Origin: Vigna angularis
Taxonomy: Eukaryota; Streptophyta; Magnoliopsida; Fabales; Fabaceae
Reading direction: 5' to 3'
Length of the DNA: 64,000 nt
Assembly (NCBI RefSeq): GCF_016808095.1
Contig: NC_068974.1
Coordinates: forward strand, 8,246,001-8,310,000
The notes beneath the pieces were generated by a model that was given only the letters and a program-made list of their open reading frames with translations, was not told the origin of the DNA and made no database searches. Positions 1-11,909 of this stretch are shown here, in pieces. Each line of letters opens with the position of its first letter. The first letter of the stretch is position 1. Made by a program: the position numbers and the translations under genes.

Positions 1-92
1 AGGGCCCAGAGAAGAGCTTGGAGCAAAAGATGAAGGGACCATTGGATGAGAAGAACAACCAATGAAGGTTCCTTTTCCTTTATTTTCTTTTT

Positions 93-1429
93 GGTTAAAC
101 CCTTTTAGTTGTCCCTATTTTTGTGGTTTTTTTTCACTTCGATCCCCGTTTTATTAGAATCTCATATTTAGTCCTAAAAAATGATAATTTGAGTCAATTG
201 GGCCCCTACCTTTAAATTGGCTTAACGGGGTTAAGTTTTTTATGAACTAGGACGTTGACGTTGCTAGTTTTTTAAACGTGGCATTCATAGAGCTTTGTAC
301 GTGGAATTTAAGACTATTTAACATTTTAAAATTAGGGATTTCTGGAGTGTAAAATGTAATCAGGAATTAGGGTTCATTGAAATTTAATTAGGGATTTCTA
401 GAGTGTAAAATGTAATCAGGAATTAGGGTTCATTGAAATTGAAATTGTTGTCCCATTGAAATTGAAATTAGGGTTTGTTGCCCCTAGTTCCTAATCACAC
501 TGGGGTTTCCTCAAGTGTGAAGCTCGCGAGAACGTGATGGAGGTGCGAGGTTGATGGCAGCGCTAAGTGCTTGTGCATCGCGAATCTGGTTGGTGAGGCA
601 GTGGCCACCGAGAGCCTAGTTCTAAGATGAAGGGAACTGCGATTAATGTTCTGGCTTAAAGGAGATTGGCCTTCTGATTTGGTTTGCAGGTGGGCAAAAT
701 GGAGGTGGCCATGGAGGTTGGTTGTTGTGCGAGGAAGATAATGGCTCGTGGCGGCTTGCAGCTTTCGAATGTTGCTATGGAGGTGCTCACAGTTGTGCCA
801 TGCGAGACTTCTGTTTCTATTTATGGCTCTCCTTGCAGGTTCTCGGAGAAGGCTGAAGGAAGATGGTGTTCGCGATAGAGGTATGTCACAGCGATTTCGG
901 AGGTTGTTGGGTGGTCTCTACGGCGGGTGTGGTGACATTGATGGTGAAGATGAACAACGATGGTGTCGGCGTGATAGTGTGGCACAGATTAGGGTTAGGT
1001 GGTGGCTTTGGGTGGTCTGGCAAGATGAGCATGGGGTTGGCCATGGCGGCGAGGATGATTGACGACAAGACTAAGGTGGCGGCGCCGCGGCATAATTGAG
1101 GTTATAGCTTTGTCCCATGTGATTAGGAATTAGAGTTAATTTAAAATCCACCAACAAACCCTAATTACATTTTACATTCAAAAATCCCTAATTTTAAAAT
1201 GTTAAATGTTCTTAAATTCCACATTCAGAGCTCTGTAAATGCCACGTTTAAAAAATTGGCCACGTCAACGTCCTAACTCATCAAAAACTTAACCTCGTTA
1301 AGCCAATTTAACGGCATGGCTCAATTGACTCAAATTAGCATTTTTTAGGACTAAATTGGGGATTCTAATAAAACAGGAATCAAATTGGGAAAAATCCACA
1401 AAAATAAGGACAACTAAAGGAGTTTAACC
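93..1429. mobile_element. Non-autonomous Mutator-like element (long TIR MULE) with GC-rich interior
   Basis: Both ends read GGTTAAAC..CTTTTAGTTGTCC inward, with a few mismatches. The inverted arms run about 93-503 and 1105-1429. A perfect 9-bp direct repeat, tttcttttt, flanks the element at 84-92 and 1430-1438, as expected for Mutator insertion. The left arm contains a 56-bp tandem duplication (331-386 and 387-442). The middle (about 505-1100) is markedly GC-richer than its surroundings and has overlapping short ORFs, but no recognisable protein and no transposase. It may be captured host sequence (Pack-MULE style); that is inference. Confidence 0.85.
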
Positions 1430-1729
1430 TTTCTTTTTCTATGATCCAAGCCCCTACAAAATGGGGTATGTAAATAGACAATAGAAAATAGGATAGATAG
1501 GGGGTTTTGGACGAGAGACGCAAGCGACTTTATTCAGGTGTGTATAAGTTCGAGATGTTTAGGTTTTCTTAGGGGGTTTTTTCGCATTTTTCGTAGATTA
1601 GTTGAACTGTTAGGAGTGAATCACAGTGGTGAAAGCTTGTGATTGTCTCGGTTTCATTTGCAGTTTATAGTAATAGACTTTGGATTTGTGTTGAATTCTG
1701 ATGCCTCTCGACAATTGATTGGTGCATTT
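1430..1729. other. Intergenic, no feature recognised
   Basis: AT-rich single-copy-looking sequence between the MULE and the 198-bp LTR-like element, apart from the 9-bp target duplication at its left edge. No ORF of note. Confidence 0.4.
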
Positions 1730-1927
1730 TGTTGGGTCTATCGAGAAGAATGTTTACTAGGGAGATACAATACTAATGAGATTTGAGCTCAACCACATAA
1801 GAGATTGACACCACTCTCTACCCAAAACCTTAAGGCAATGGGTTAATGGTTTTTTCACCTTATATAGTGTTCTACTGTCTCATGTCTACCCAATGTGGGA
1901 CTTGGACTCACACTTACATTCCCAACA
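1730..1927. mobile_element. 198-bp solo-LTR-like element (TRIM/SMART size)
   Basis: It begins TGTTGGG and ends CCCAACA, giving perfect 7-bp inverted termini. It is flanked by a perfect 5-bp duplication, cattt, at 1725-1729 and 1928-1932. TG..CA ends with a 5-bp target duplication are the LTR-retrotransposon signature. At 198 bp it can only be a solo LTR or a miniature element. It contains no PBS or coding sequence. Confidence 0.75.
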
Positions 1928-1932
1928 CATTT

Positions 1933-3368
1933 TACAATTTATGATTTGGTATTATTATGTTTCAGTTAGATTCTAATTGTTCATTTTATTTTTCATGCAT
2001 ATGTTGCTCTTATGTTAGTTTTACCCAACTTTAGATATATTTTCTGAATTCATGTGATGACAATTCTGTTTATGTAATTTTTAATTAGGTTATGTTAATT
2101 GATTGCAAGTATCTTAGTTAGTTCTTATGGATTCTAGATTGTTGTTTGTGGAAATTCAAGTTGAGAATGATGATTTGCTTATGCCAATTGGTTTCAGTAG
2201 GAATTTAAAGGTGCATTAAAGATTAGGTGTAAGTTTTAATTGCATTTAGAATAGGAATGTGCTTCTGGTTTTGGTTAAAAACTTAAATCAACGATGAACT
2301 TGTTGTGATTGGGTGGGTGCATTAATTGGAATTTACTCATTCTAGGTTCCGAAATATGAACTCAAAAACCCCAAAGTGGGTATAATTTCACAGGATCTCT
2401 TCCTCCGTTGGTATTGAACACTTTTTTGCACTAATCTTTGCAATTTTGATTCTAATTCATGAGTTTAATCAATGATTCATGGTTTCAGTAATAGTTTTAG
2501 ATGTTTATGTTGGAATGATTTTAGTTTTAGTTGAATTTCTTTGATTTCCAAATTTTAGATTCTGATGGAGTGATTCTTCAACCATTAAAATTTTTCCTTT
2601 ACTTAATGTTTTAGAATTGATCATTTATGTTTGAGAGTTTTGATAATTGGATTTTAGTTTTGATCTTTTAGATTTTGGTTCTATAATTATGGTTCATTTC
2701 ACTTTAAGCTTTTAATTCATTGCATTATTCTTTAACTTTTTAGGTTAGACCCATTATTTCATTTTAACATTTCGTATAGGTTCATAATCATTTAGCATTT
2801 AGGTTTCTTGACATTTATATTTGTTCAACATATTAGCATTCAAGTTTCTTAGCTTTTATATTTGTTGAATATAATTTAGATTGGTTTAGCTTAGGCAATG
2901 AGTTCATATTTTCTGTTCATTTGAATTTGCTCTTTTGAATAATGATTTTTTCTTCCTAGATATATTAAATAGGTTCTGCTTTTGTCTATTTCTAAGTGTT
3001 GTTTTGATATTGTTTCATATCATTTTTTTGTTGTACATTTTAGGTCCATTTCCTATTAGTTTAGATTTCTATTTTCTATTCTTTTCTTTTACTTTCTTTC
3101 TTCAAACAGAATCTAGTTTTAATTATTTCCTGTTTCATTCTTTTAAATGTCCTCACCTTGTATTAGAGTAGTAATTAGTAAATAAATAACATAAGATTAA
3201 ATTCTACTTTCTAAACTTAATTTTCATCGAGTCTGTGGATTGATTCTCTAGTCAGTCCTATATTACATTAGTGAGGACTGGGATTTGTTATCTTTTCGTG
3301 CAACTGAAACGTCGTTTCAACCATTTGTAAGGATAAATGATAATTCTACCATTATATCCTATGACGTT
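1933..3368. other. AT-rich intergenic stretch
   Basis: T-rich, intron-like sequence. The longest ORF (2935-3171) is low-complexity Phe/Leu and is not credible as a gene. No repeat termini were identified. Confidence 0.4.
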
Positions 3369-4205
3369 TGTAAGATCCAAAAAAATAAGGATTTTTTAAA
3401 AGTAAAGTAGTTTTGAGACTTTAGGTTTTTGTTTGGAAATTAATGTTCTTGAGTATATATTTTGTTAGAACATAATTGTTATGTTATTTTTTTATTTTTA
3501 TATTTTGCCTAGGGGTAAAAGGGTCTTTTACCTTTATTTAATTGGGTAGAAATTAATTAAGTCGTGGTTTGGTGTTTAGAAACCCTAGAAACTCTAAATC
3601 AAAGAGAGAAAATAGAGGAAGATAGGAGATTGACGTTTTGGGAGAAGAAGAGAGAGCAACGTGAAACTCTTAGTGTAAAGGAAGATTGATGGTGTTTTAG
3701 GATTGTAGATAAAGCCTTATGATTGGTCAAGGTATAGGAAAACTTACATTTGTTTGTTTATGGTTGTATGTTATGTGTTCTTGATTATTTTGATTGGTAA
3801 TCCTTGTTTTGATACATGTGTATATGATTATGATTATTTATGGTTATTGTTGGGTAAGAGTTTGTTTATGAATGGACATAGGGTTTATGTAGTATTTGTG
3901 ATGAGTTTTCCCTATGAATGTGTTATGTATGTTTTGTTGGGTTATCCCAACAAAGGATTTGATGCTAAGGGAGAACAAAGTTATGATGCTTTGAGGTTTC
4001 CATGCAAATATATGTTGTAAGTGTTGGGTTATTGAACTCCCTTCCTATGTGGAGAATAGGCAAAATAATGTGAATCATTATGCCTCACTTGTTTTATTGG
4101 AAATGAGTCAGATTAGTATGACACATTAGAGTCATTTGAAGAGAGGGAAAAGCCAAGTGAGAGAGAAAGGAAGAGAAGAAGTCATTCCTACATAACATAA
4201 AACCT

Positions 4206-4551
4206 ACACTGGTGTTTTCATCATTGTGAAGTCGTTCATCGTTGGATCAGGCTGACTTTTGAACAATGGGTTCCAGACATATCGTTTTTTATTCTAACCG
4301 TTCGGATCGTCAATCAAGTCTAGTTTGGGAGAAAACAGTCTCGCACCAGAAGCTCTATTTTGGAGAATTTCATAAAATCTACACTGGTGTTTTCGTCGTT
4401 GTGAAGTCGTTCACGTTGGATCAGGCTGAGTTTTAAACAGTGGATTCCAAACATATGGTTCTTCAGTTTGACCGTTCGTATCCTCAATTGAAGGTCTAGT
4501 TTAGGCAAAAATAGCCTCACATGAGCAGCTCTATTTTTAAGAATTTTCATC
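4206..4551. repeat. Two-copy tandem repeat, ~175 bp period
   Basis: Units begin with acactggtgttttc at about 4206 and 4381 and run in parallel to a shared aagctctatttt/cagctctattttt ending. Both contain GTGAAGTCGTTCA, GTTGGATCAGGCTGA and a CCGTTCG motif. They are diverged by many substitutions, so the duplication is old. Confidence 0.7.
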
Positions 4552-4839
4552 TTCTTGGTTTTTATTTGTAAATGTTATGATTAGTTAGTTTGGCTTATTG
4601 AAAACTCTATTTGGTGTTTTTATCAGAGATTCTTTTGTACCCTATTATTAGGGGTATAACATGTCGATGATTGAATCTAGATGATTCAAATGATGTATTA
4701 TATGTGTTTGAGTATGTTTACATGGGTATTGATGCATGAATGCATGTATGATATGTTAACTATGTTTCCACGTGATCTAGGATTGATGTATGTATGCTTC
4801 AATGCTTGAATCATGTCTAGGAATTGTTTCCATTCAGCA

Positions 4840-5004
4840 ATAATCGATTATCATTAGTTATAATCGATTATCTACGCATTGGTTTTGAGTGTAGTTTCTG
4901 GAATAATCGATTATATGGGATGATAATTGATTATCCATTCCTGCATGATGTTTCTAAGTAAATTTCACTAAGATAATCTATTATCTTAAGTGATAATCGA
5001 TTAT
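4840..5004. repeat. Cluster of ATAATCGATTAT palindromes
   Basis: Perfect 12-bp palindromes at 4840-4851, 4860-4871, 4903-4914 and 4993-5004, with one-mismatch versions near 4923-4934 and 4973-4984. The first two are 20 bp apart. No function is known to me. Confidence 0.8.
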
Positions 5005-5640
5005 CACATGCATTATGGTGAAAAATGGCAAATTTGATGAAGAATAGACGTGAACCACGCTAGAGGAGTTGTGGAACATGATAATAATCAGAGATTGAGG
5101 TTAATGGTTATGTTTAGGGTTAGTTTGACTTGTGGTTGAGAGTGGAGCGTGAGCGAGTGTTGGGATGTACTTGAATATGTGATTGATGAACATGAGAGTG
5201 AAGAATAAGTCTACTTGTTGTACCTCGTAAATCTTGGTTTTATCTAGGGATACATGCTTCCTTTTGCCTTATGTACATTGGAAGGAGATGATTTGTAGGG
5301 GAGGCTACAAATGTCCTGTAGGAGAGGCTACATGTGGATTGTAGGAGTGGCTACAATTGGTTAGGTAGGGTACAAGAGTGAGATGAACTCTTTCCACTAT
5401 GGTATTATGGTATGATGATGCTCATTATGTTGTTCATGATTGTGATAGTCATGATGGTGGTGTATATACGATGATGATCATGGTACTTGAGATATTCAAG
5501 ATTATGTTATGTTGATAGTGGTATTACTATAATGATTATAGTAAGTAGTTAGCATGGATGCTAATGAGTGGATATACCAATGGTCTATGTGAAATGTTAG
5601 TGATGACATCAAGGGTTAGAGATCAAAAATTGATGATCGA

Positions 5641-7314
5641 TGTTGGACAGATTTTTGTCGCCTAAAATCTCAACAAACCTAAATTCTCCACTAATGTAGG
5701 GGCAACCTAGGGAATCAATCTGTGGATTCGATACTTATTAAATTTAGAAATTGTAGAATTAAAACCTATTTTATTTATTTACAAAAACTAAAACTAGGTG
5801 GGAAAAAAAATCTAAAGAAAGAAACTAAATGATAATGCAATGCATGATTTTATCTAAAATGAATGCAAGATACCTTATATAAAATGATGCAAAGGGGGAA
5901 AAGTAAAACTGTAATCTATGCTAAAGAAAGATAAATGGAATACCTAAACTAAAATGACGTATTAAAAGAACCTAAAAAATCTACAAAACTAAAGGCAAAA
6001 AGCATGAAAACTAATGCTGAATTAATGTTGAAATAATAAAAAGAGTAACACACAGTAACTAAAAACAGAAATGGAATGCTTAAACCTAAACAACTATAAT
6101 GGAAACAATCAGAAAATAGAGCAAAGTTCAATCACAGTTTTGGCATTAGGTTTAATTTGAAACTTTAAAGTATACTATGTCTCAAGAAGACATCTTGAAA
6201 AATTATGCCCTCTTTGGGGTCCCAAGGCACCTGAATCAAATACCTAAAATATGCATAGTTCCTTTCAAATCTCAATTTAAACCCAATTGCCTACAACTGC
6301 ACTCTCCCTATATCAAACTATCTAAATTGCCTAAACAGATCACTCAGAATCAAACAAAATAAAATCACAAATTCAGAATTCACAATGAAAGTAATATAAG
6401 ACTGGAATCGTAAAGAAAGTGCAGAAAAAGAAAGTAAACAGAATATCAACTAACTAATAGTACAGAACAGTAAAGCTATGACTAAAAAAAAAACTTCAGA
6501 ATGTAATTTCAAATCAAGTAAAAGCAATATCAATGGCTTCAAACCGAAACTCATATGCAGGAATTTAAAGAACATCAGAAATGTAAATTGAATCCACAAT
6601 TGAAACATAAAAGTGCTTTATTGAAAACTAAAATCAGAATTACAAGATACCGAGTTTCTCAGAGAGCCAATGTTTGTCACCCAATGATCATCCCCAAGAA
6701 TTCCAGTGAAGAAAATAGCGTCTACTCTAAGAGAGCTTTGAAAATCTAACCTAAGGCATGAGAATTTGGAAACCTAAGTAGCGTCTGTCACCCACTACTA
6801 TCTACTCTAAACCTAAGAACGGTGCCTGTCACCCACCACTCGTGCGTTCTATATTACAAGATTCCCTTTTTATAGGGGAAAAATCCAAAAAAAAATAGAA
6901 AAAGAAAAAAACGGGGAAAGGGAAATGAATCACTAACTAACTCAGAAGCTTCTCGGTTGATCTTCTTCAACTAATTCTGACAGCGACTCGCTTTGCTTCC
7001 AGCTCAGCACTTGGATCAGCTCTATCATCCTTCCGATCTGCTTCTTCGGTCCGATTAATCTTCTGGGCCGGCTTCCTTTTGGGCCTTGGAGCTTGTGTTC
7101 TGAATCGCTGCTCTGGTTCTTCTCTTTTACTGGAACACGAACCCTAGGTGCGGGGTTGAGAGAATTTGGGGGAAGAAGCTCCCTCTTGCACCAATGAAGC
7201 ACGAAGTATAGAGAACTACCAGCCTTTGCCCCTTCTCGCAGCATGAAACGCTGCGTTTCATTAAACCATCCAAAAGGGCTTCAAATCAGCAGCAATTGCC
7301 AGCCTAGCACATCA
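5641..7314 (-). repeat. Left part of an unclassified dispersed repeat, probably split by a MULE
   Basis: A-rich on the + strand (so T-rich in its own sense strand), with two copies of a gtctgtcaccca phrase (near 6671-6681 and 6785-6795, related one at 6826). A GC-richer stretch of 100 codons lies on the minus strand (6942-7244) but resembles no known protein. Sequence of similar style resumes at 11735-11909 and 12672-13000, as if the Mutator-like elements had inserted into it. Ends and class are uncertain. Confidence 0.35.
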
Positions 7315-8177
7315 GAATTCTTTGGGTGTTACTCCCTCCACCACCACCACTTCTCCCTCCACCTTCCCAACTTTTTCTGAAAAAAAATTAATTACAAAAT
7401 TAACCTTTTTTAATTACAAAAATAACCTTTATTTTATTTTTAATCATATTTATTTACTTTGAATTCAAATTATATTTTTTTACCCACTCATTTTTCACTT
7501 AGTCTCACCACCAACTCTCCTTCTCTTTCTTTTAGATTCTCACCCTCCAACTCCACCACATCTATCTTCTAAAAAATAATACAACTACCACTACTTTGAG
7601 TTCCAACACAAATAATAGAATCAAATTGTGCTATATTGCTTAAAACAATTTTAGAAGGTAAATAATGAAGAAAGAATGTAATAATATAATATAGACAATT
7701 ACATAAATAAATAAATAGGCAAGGTAGACAATTTCCTTAATCACCTCAAAAATTGATAAATCCTCTTATTCCTCCCATGCATGCCACTCTGCAATCATTT
7801 CAGCCTAAACTGAGCCCAGCTCTGATACCTTGAGCTCTTTAATCATGTGATTTCTATCAATAGATAGCAACACAGACTGTAGCAAAGTTGACAAATTCTC
7901 CATGCATGATGAGGGGAGCTTGCTGGTCTTGTTGATCCTTATCAAATTCAGGAAAAGGTGAAAAAACTTTTAAAAGGACAATATATATTAAAAGGGTTAA
8001 ATATTGTAAACAATACAATATTAATTGACACTAATAAGAATAATTGTCATTTCAGATTTAATCCAGCAGTTGTGGAAAAGCGTCAAATGTTGTCCTTATC
8101 CTTCACAAAATTCTCCCTTTTCAGATTACTCATTTAGGGAAATAAGAAAACATAAGATTGTAATGATTGAGGAACCA

Positions 8178-8246
8178 AAACGGATGTCGACATCCGTTTC
8201 ACCTTAAACGGATGTCGACATCCGTTGACGGATGTTAACATTCGTT
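8178..8246. repeat. Three tandem palindromes of the ACGGATGTCGACATCCGT type
   Basis: A perfect 22-bp palindrome sits at 8178-8199 and a perfect 20-bp one at 8207-8226, both centred on GTCGAC. They are followed by a degenerate copy with a GTTAAC centre at 8227-8246. They lie inside the Mutator-like MITE. Confidence 0.85.
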
Positions 8247-8619
8247 TAAGAGTTTCCACGTTAATTTACGGTTGATTACGTACGTCAACGCAGTGCACCT
8301 TCACATCCTTTACACCTTCAAACACCACTGAGACTGAACTTTGTCACCATAGAACAGTTTCTTCCACCACCACTTGCAACCTCTCACTCACCACACTCTC
8401 ACACCATAAAGAAAGGAGAAAGAATTCACACAATAAAAGAGTAACAATGAGAGCACAAAAGTATAACGTAAAAGAGGATGAAGAGGTGTGCCGCTGCGCG
8501 TAGAGGATTACAGTGGGTAAAAATTATAAAATATTAATCCTAAAAATAAAATTTTAGTGAAGGATAAAATAGGAATAGAGAGATGGAGTGAGGGGTAAAA
8601 GAGGAAGGGGGAGGTGGAG

Positions 8620-11600
8620 TGTAAGACCCAAAATAATTACGATCAATATTATTTTGTTTAGTTTGTAAGAATCTCTTGTTGAGTGACAATATTCATAAAA
8701 TCATTTATTACGTTAAAAATTATTTTTTTATGAATCAAAGTTAAACTAAGTGATATTATTTTGAATTAATTATTTTTCAGGAATTAAATGCGGAATATGT
8801 TAAATAACAAAATTTTCTGATATTGTAATTGACATCAATAGGCAGTAACATTTTTCTCTTCAAAGTTCATGCTTGGTTACATTTTTTTATTGCCACTTGT
8901 TGGTGTTTTCTGAAAATTATTTGTGCTAAGTCATCTTACTAGTAATAGAGGCTTATTGAATGGACGTTAGACTTAGCCATTTAAACACTAAACATTATTT
9001 TATTTTTTCTTAAGCTAAGCTTCCCTATGCAATAATTTTCTTAATAAACCGTACCTTACTCTTCTATTCCTCCATAATGTGCAATTATGTTTTGGTTTCC
9101 CCACACAAATAGTAGTTATTTACTTTCCAACATAGCATCTTGACTTTATTGGTTTCATGCACCAAAAGAGACAAAACATGAAATGAACCATGAAATGAGA
9201 AAAATGAATCTACGGGAGACATGGAATTTAATTTATGAAAGTTGGGACCCATTCATTTGAAAAACTTCTCCTACCAATTATTAAGTGAATTCTATTTAAG
9301 AAATGAAATGGGGGGATATCAAAGGGCAGAGGAGGAGAACGTGAGTTAACTAAGAACTTTCGTCAAATTGTGAATTTGAGAGCAAGCTAAGTGAAAAACT
9401 AGCTGTGGACTAGAAGCAGTAGGAGTGAAGGATTCCTTACTGGACTTGAGGTAGGGGAAGCTAAACCATCTCTTAGATATTACAATTTCATATTTCATGA
9501 TCATGAATCTAATTAGGAGCATATTGGAATTTATTAACAATAGCTATCTGTCTACTTTTGTGAATCTTAGTTTCCTATTGTTTTCTATTTTTCGAGTTAC
9601 CTTAGTACACTGTCCAATTCTACTTCATTTACCGTTAGATGTAGCCAAATATTTGATATATGGGACATAAGACATATTAATTTGCTTTGACCGTTCGGAT
9701 TATTATTCTATCATCTGTAGTTAGAGAATTAAATTTCGCATGCTGGAGTAATTTGATGACTGCTTTATTTCTGCTACTAAGTCTCTACGGTAAAACATAC
9801 ATTCCCACCTAGTGAACCGTTAGATTGACCTTAAATTTTTATATGTGGACCATAAGATATATTATTTTGCCTTGACCGTTCGGATGGTTACTTTGAGGCC
9901 TGTATTTAGAGGAATAAATCTCGCATGATGGAATAAGTTAATGATCACCTTATTTTCTGCTACTAAGTTCCCTCGGGAAAACGTAAATTCTAGCCAAGTT
10001 AACCGTTGGATTGATCTGAAATTTTGATATATGGTTTGTAAGACATCAATAGTGAATTCGACCGTTTGGATTAGCCAAATAATGTATAAAGGTGGATATA
10101 TAGATTTCGCATTTTGAGGTATTTGAATTTTCAGCTTAGTTCTATCTTTAAACCACGTAAGGAAAATTTAAGAGTTCCACTTCATCAACCATTGGATCGA
10201 ACTAAAATATTTATTACAGGTTTTAGATATATATAAGTTTATTTTGACCGGTCCGATTTTCAATAAGAAGTCAGAAGCTATAACAAATATATATGTAGTA
10301 TTCCAGTATTATTAAGTGTTTGATAATTTGGATTTTTTTTTATTGTACTTTTGGAAACTGTACTGCAGTTAGTAAAGTGGTATAAAAAAAAATTTAGAAT
10401 TTAGTGGTCAAAGAAATAATTTTGAATCTAGATTTCAACCAAATAAGAATCATCCCATTTGGAATTCTATGGAGAGAATAATGAGTAAAATAGTGAGTAA
10501 AGGTCATCACTGAAAACTATAAAAAATGTAATTAGAACGTTAAAATCGGTACTACAGTGGACTCTGTGGTCTAAAAATTTCGAATCTGGTGTCTAAAGAA
10601 AGATGTTTGAGTTTAGAATCCAATAAAACAAGAATCAACTCATTCAGAGTTCTGTAGAAAAATTTATGAGTAAAACACTGAGCAAAGGTAAGATTTGACA
10701 GCAAATTGTCTTGAATGTGATTTTTGGATTTAATGCAATTTTTGCATGAGATTAGTTTATTGAGATTTGATAGAATAACCATTGATGATTCTCTAGTATT
10801 ATCGTGTATAACCAGTAGAGATTTATGTTTTATCTCGGTAATTAAAAGGATAATTCCTTTTACCTGAAAAAGGCGATAGGTGGATTCGAGTCCTGTTATT
10901 TTCCTCTTACGAAGGAATATGGATGTCTTACCTTAAGTTTCTCTCTCGTGCTGAGTATTGTGCTTGGTGAATAGATGTTGATCACCAAAGTTTTTACTCG
11001 TAAGACCTTGAAGGACAAGGAAGATATGTCCGAAGCTGCGGGTGGAGGACGACTCTTATCCACGGTTCATATGAGGAACCGGTGTTGATATATGTTTATC
11101 AAATTTATATGTGGGATAGAGCCGAGATAGGTCCAATAACTGCGTGTGAAGGGCCAGTGTCCATTAGTTGTGTGTGAAGGACAAAAATCGATAAGTCTAA
11201 TATCCATGTGTGAGGAATGGAAAACAAAGTGAGACTCGTGTCCATTTATTTTATACGATATAATATCAAGATATAACATTTAATGTTATTATTTTGTTGT
11301 TTGAAATGGGAAAAACAAGTTTATTTATAACTTATGTCCTTCTGTAATTGGTTAGCTCACCCTATTTATGTGTCTACGATGATCGTATAACTCGTATCGT
11401 TATACGGGAGTAGATGATGTTTCAGGTAAAGTTGAAGAAGTTTAGTGCGAGGATGCGATGTGAAAACCTCTATGGGATTTTAGAACATGTATTTTAAATT
11501 GTGAAATGTGTGGTTTGTAATTTTAAAGAGTTTTAGTATTTGGTTTGTACTTCAATAAATACTCTTGAAAACTTTGACGATATTATTGTGTAATAATATT

Positions 11601-11686
11601 AAGTGTTGTGACTTTAAATGTGAATCAATGCTTTGTTTAAAAAAAAAAAAAAAATTTACTGTAATACTCTAAAAAGGGGTGTTACA
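8620..11686. mobile_element. 3.07-kb LTR-type insertion (solo long LTR) nested in the MITE
   Basis: It begins TGTAAGACCC and ends GGGTGTTACA, giving imperfect inverted termini with TG..CA. A perfect 5-bp duplication, tggag, flanks it at 8615-8619 and 11687-11691. No coding domains and no internal LTR pair are visible, so a solo LTR of a large Ty3-type element is the simplest reading. It contains ~186-bp tandem repeats and ends in an A-run region near 11640-11655. Confidence 0.75.
9560..10320. repeat. ~186-bp tandem repeat, about four units, inside the solo LTR
   Basis: The ACCGTTRGAT-type phrase recurs at 9631, 9816, 10002 and (as ACCATTGGAT) 10188, giving periods of 185-186 bp. Each unit also carries TTGATATATGG/TATATGTGG, a GACCGTTCGGAT-type motif and TTTCGCATG. 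The units have diverged by substitution. Confidence 0.85.
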
Positions 11687-11909
11687 TGGAGGGAGCAAGT
11701 AGTGGTGGTGGAGGGAGCAACACCCGAATTCTTTTCCTCTCCGCACGGCATCAGCCCATCAAAAGCAACCCAATTCAACTCTAGCAGCTTCATGTGCAAA
11801 AGCCCAAAACAACCACGGTGCATAGTTTTTTTTTTCAATCAGCCTAATGCAGCGGCCCAATCTGTAGCCCAAACAGCTTTTATTCACTTAACTCTAGCCT
11901 ATTTTTCTA

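Larger units (their letters stand above)
3369..5640. repeat. Unclassified LTR-type repetitive sequence
   Basis: It starts with TGTAAGATCC, the same style as the start of the LTR-type insertion at 8620. It contains ACCGTTCGGAT-like motifs near 4298, a ~175-bp tandem duplication, an array of ATAATCGATTAT palindromes (4840-5004), and three repeats of a TGTAGGAG.GGCTACA unit (about 5295-5360). No protein domain and no clear right terminus were found, so the boundaries are approximate. Confidence 0.4.
7324..11725. mobile_element. Mutator-like MITE (about 1.3 kb) enlarged by a nested 3.07-kb insertion
   Basis: The left end GGGTGTTACTCCCTCCACCA and the inverted right end (GGGTGTTGCTCCCTCCACCA on the minus strand) match at 19 of 20 positions. 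Similarity continues for about 45 bp once the nested insertion is removed. A perfect 9-bp duplication, gaattcttt, lies at 7315-7323 and 11726-11734. Without the insertion at 8620-11686 and its extra duplication copy, the element is about 1.33 kb, with no transposase. Confidence 0.85.

Noticed and set aside
748..1062. 104-codon ORF inside the first MULE as a gene
   Set aside because: It overlaps other open frames on both strands in a GC-rich segment, has Arg/Gly/Trp-rich composition and no recognisable domain. Open length is explained by GC content.
2935..4020. Small hydrophobic ORFs (2935-3171, 3754-4020)
   Set aside because: They are Phe/Leu/Tyr-rich translations of T-rich DNA without start context, homology or splice structure. 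Treated as chance.
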